A DNA stretch of 24,166 nt from NCBI GenBank assembly GCA_035255945.1, contig DATEZA010000193.1, forward strand, positions 1-24,166. The letters run 5' to 3'. A program made the position numbers and the translations under genes. This stretch comes from JAJPHC01 sp035255945. Its GTDB lineage: Bacteria; Acidobacteriota; Thermoanaerobaculia; Gp7-AA8. The notes beneath the pieces were generated by a model, which was not told where the DNA came from, searched no databases, and saw only the letters and a list, made by a program, of their open reading frames with translations. Positions 23,696 through 24,166 of this stretch are shown piece after piece (positions within the stretch are counted from its first letter, which is position 1; each line of letters opens with the position of its first letter).

Positions 23696-24166
23696 ATGAA
23701 ACCGCTTCGTCCCATTCTGGCTCTCGCCCTCGCAACCTTCACACTCGCCGCATTCGCCCAGTCTGACGCCCAGAAATCGTTCACCCAGCTCAAGTCGCTC
23801 GCCGGCTCGTGGAAAGGAAAAGTCACGATGGAGCCGCCGATGCCGAACGGCGGCAGCGACGCCATCCTCGACCTGAACCTGCGCGTGACCTCGCGCGGCA
23901 ACGCGCTCGTGCACGAGATGTATGAGCCGGGCAAGGCGGACGATCCAGCGCACTTCGACCATCCGGTCACCATGTTCTATCTCGACAGCGACAAGCTCTA
24001 CCTCATGCACTACTGCGACGCAGGGAATCGTCCGCGCATGACCGCGCGCAGCTCCGACGGCAAGACGGTCGAATTCGATTTCGTCGATGTCACCGGCAAC
24101 CTGAAGTACGGCCACATGGCGCACGCCCTCTTCACATTCATCGACGCTGACCATCACACGGAGGAT
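23696..24166 (+). CDS. Secreted DUF1579-like protein (C-terminus cut by window edge)
   Basis: 157 codons, open to the right edge. AAGGAG (23683-23688) is seven bases before the ATG. The signal peptide is MKPLRPILALALATFTLAAFA, with cleavage before QSDAQKSF. The mature part begins LKSLAGSWKGKVTMEP, the usual opening of lipocalin-like DUF1579 proteins, followed by LRVTSRGNALVHEMYEPG, VTMFYLDSDKLYLMHYCDAGNRPRM and VEFDFVDVTG, which would be successive barrel strands. A small ligand-binding beta-barrel in the periplasm or outside is plausible; the ligand is unknown. It is divergent from the sigma factor operon. Confidence 0.85.
   Translation, partial: MKPLRPILALALATFTLAAFAQSDAQKSFTQLKSLAGSWKGKVTMEPPMPNGGSDAILDLNLRVTSRGNALVHEMYEPGKADDPAHFDHPVTMFYLDSDKLYLMHYCDAGNRPRMTARSSDGKTVEFDFVDVTGNLKYGHMAHALFTFIDADHHTED

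Overview
The window is GC-rich bacterial DNA. Large secreted proteins, eukaryote-like extracellular modules and a phylum-typical secreted family point to an Acidobacteriota-like organism, perhaps Thermoanaerobaculia; this is inference from gene content, since no rRNA or marker gene is present.

Layout. (1) 1-12518, minus strand: three tandem paralogous genes for giant exported proteins of about 1250 residues. Each has a signal peptide, an autotransporter-like beta-strand region, an Ig-like module, an IPT/TIG module, a shared uncharacterised middle region and three to four Calx-beta modules. The first is cut by the left edge of the window. Between paralogs 1 and 2 lie a small plus-strand CsbD-like gene and a decaying tandem duplication of the last Calx-beta module, carrying two copies of a GC-rich palindrome. 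Between paralogs 2 and 3 lies a tandem array of 72-74 bp palindromic units. (2) 12589-16877, minus: a two-gene tripartite-efflux operon (membrane fusion protein, then RND pump) without an outer-membrane channel gene. (3) 17155-18753, minus: a secreted protein of the 'PPDTNG' type. (4) 18957-20094, plus: a DUF5996 gene overlapping a small UBP-type zinc-finger gene. (5) 20095-23394, minus: a probable operon of a small four-helix membrane protein, a DGPF/YCII protein, an ECF42-type sigma factor with its long C-terminal extension, and possibly a secreted 407-residue protein. A promoter-like site resembling the ECF42 consensus lies in front of the first gene, so the sigma factor may drive its own operon. 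(6) 23696 to the right edge, plus: a secreted DUF1579-like protein, cut by the window end.

The most striking aspect is the number of intergenic palindrome families: at least five unrelated sequence families of inverted repeats occupy the gaps between genes. One family occurs in two versions with compensatory base changes, which suggests that the hairpin rather than the sequence is kept. Another inverted repeat places the GTG start codon of the sigma factor gene in the loop of a perfect 11-bp hairpin. The 3' ends of the Calx-beta genes repeatedly end in a short basic tail (RRA-GG-R or similar), seen even in the decayed copies.
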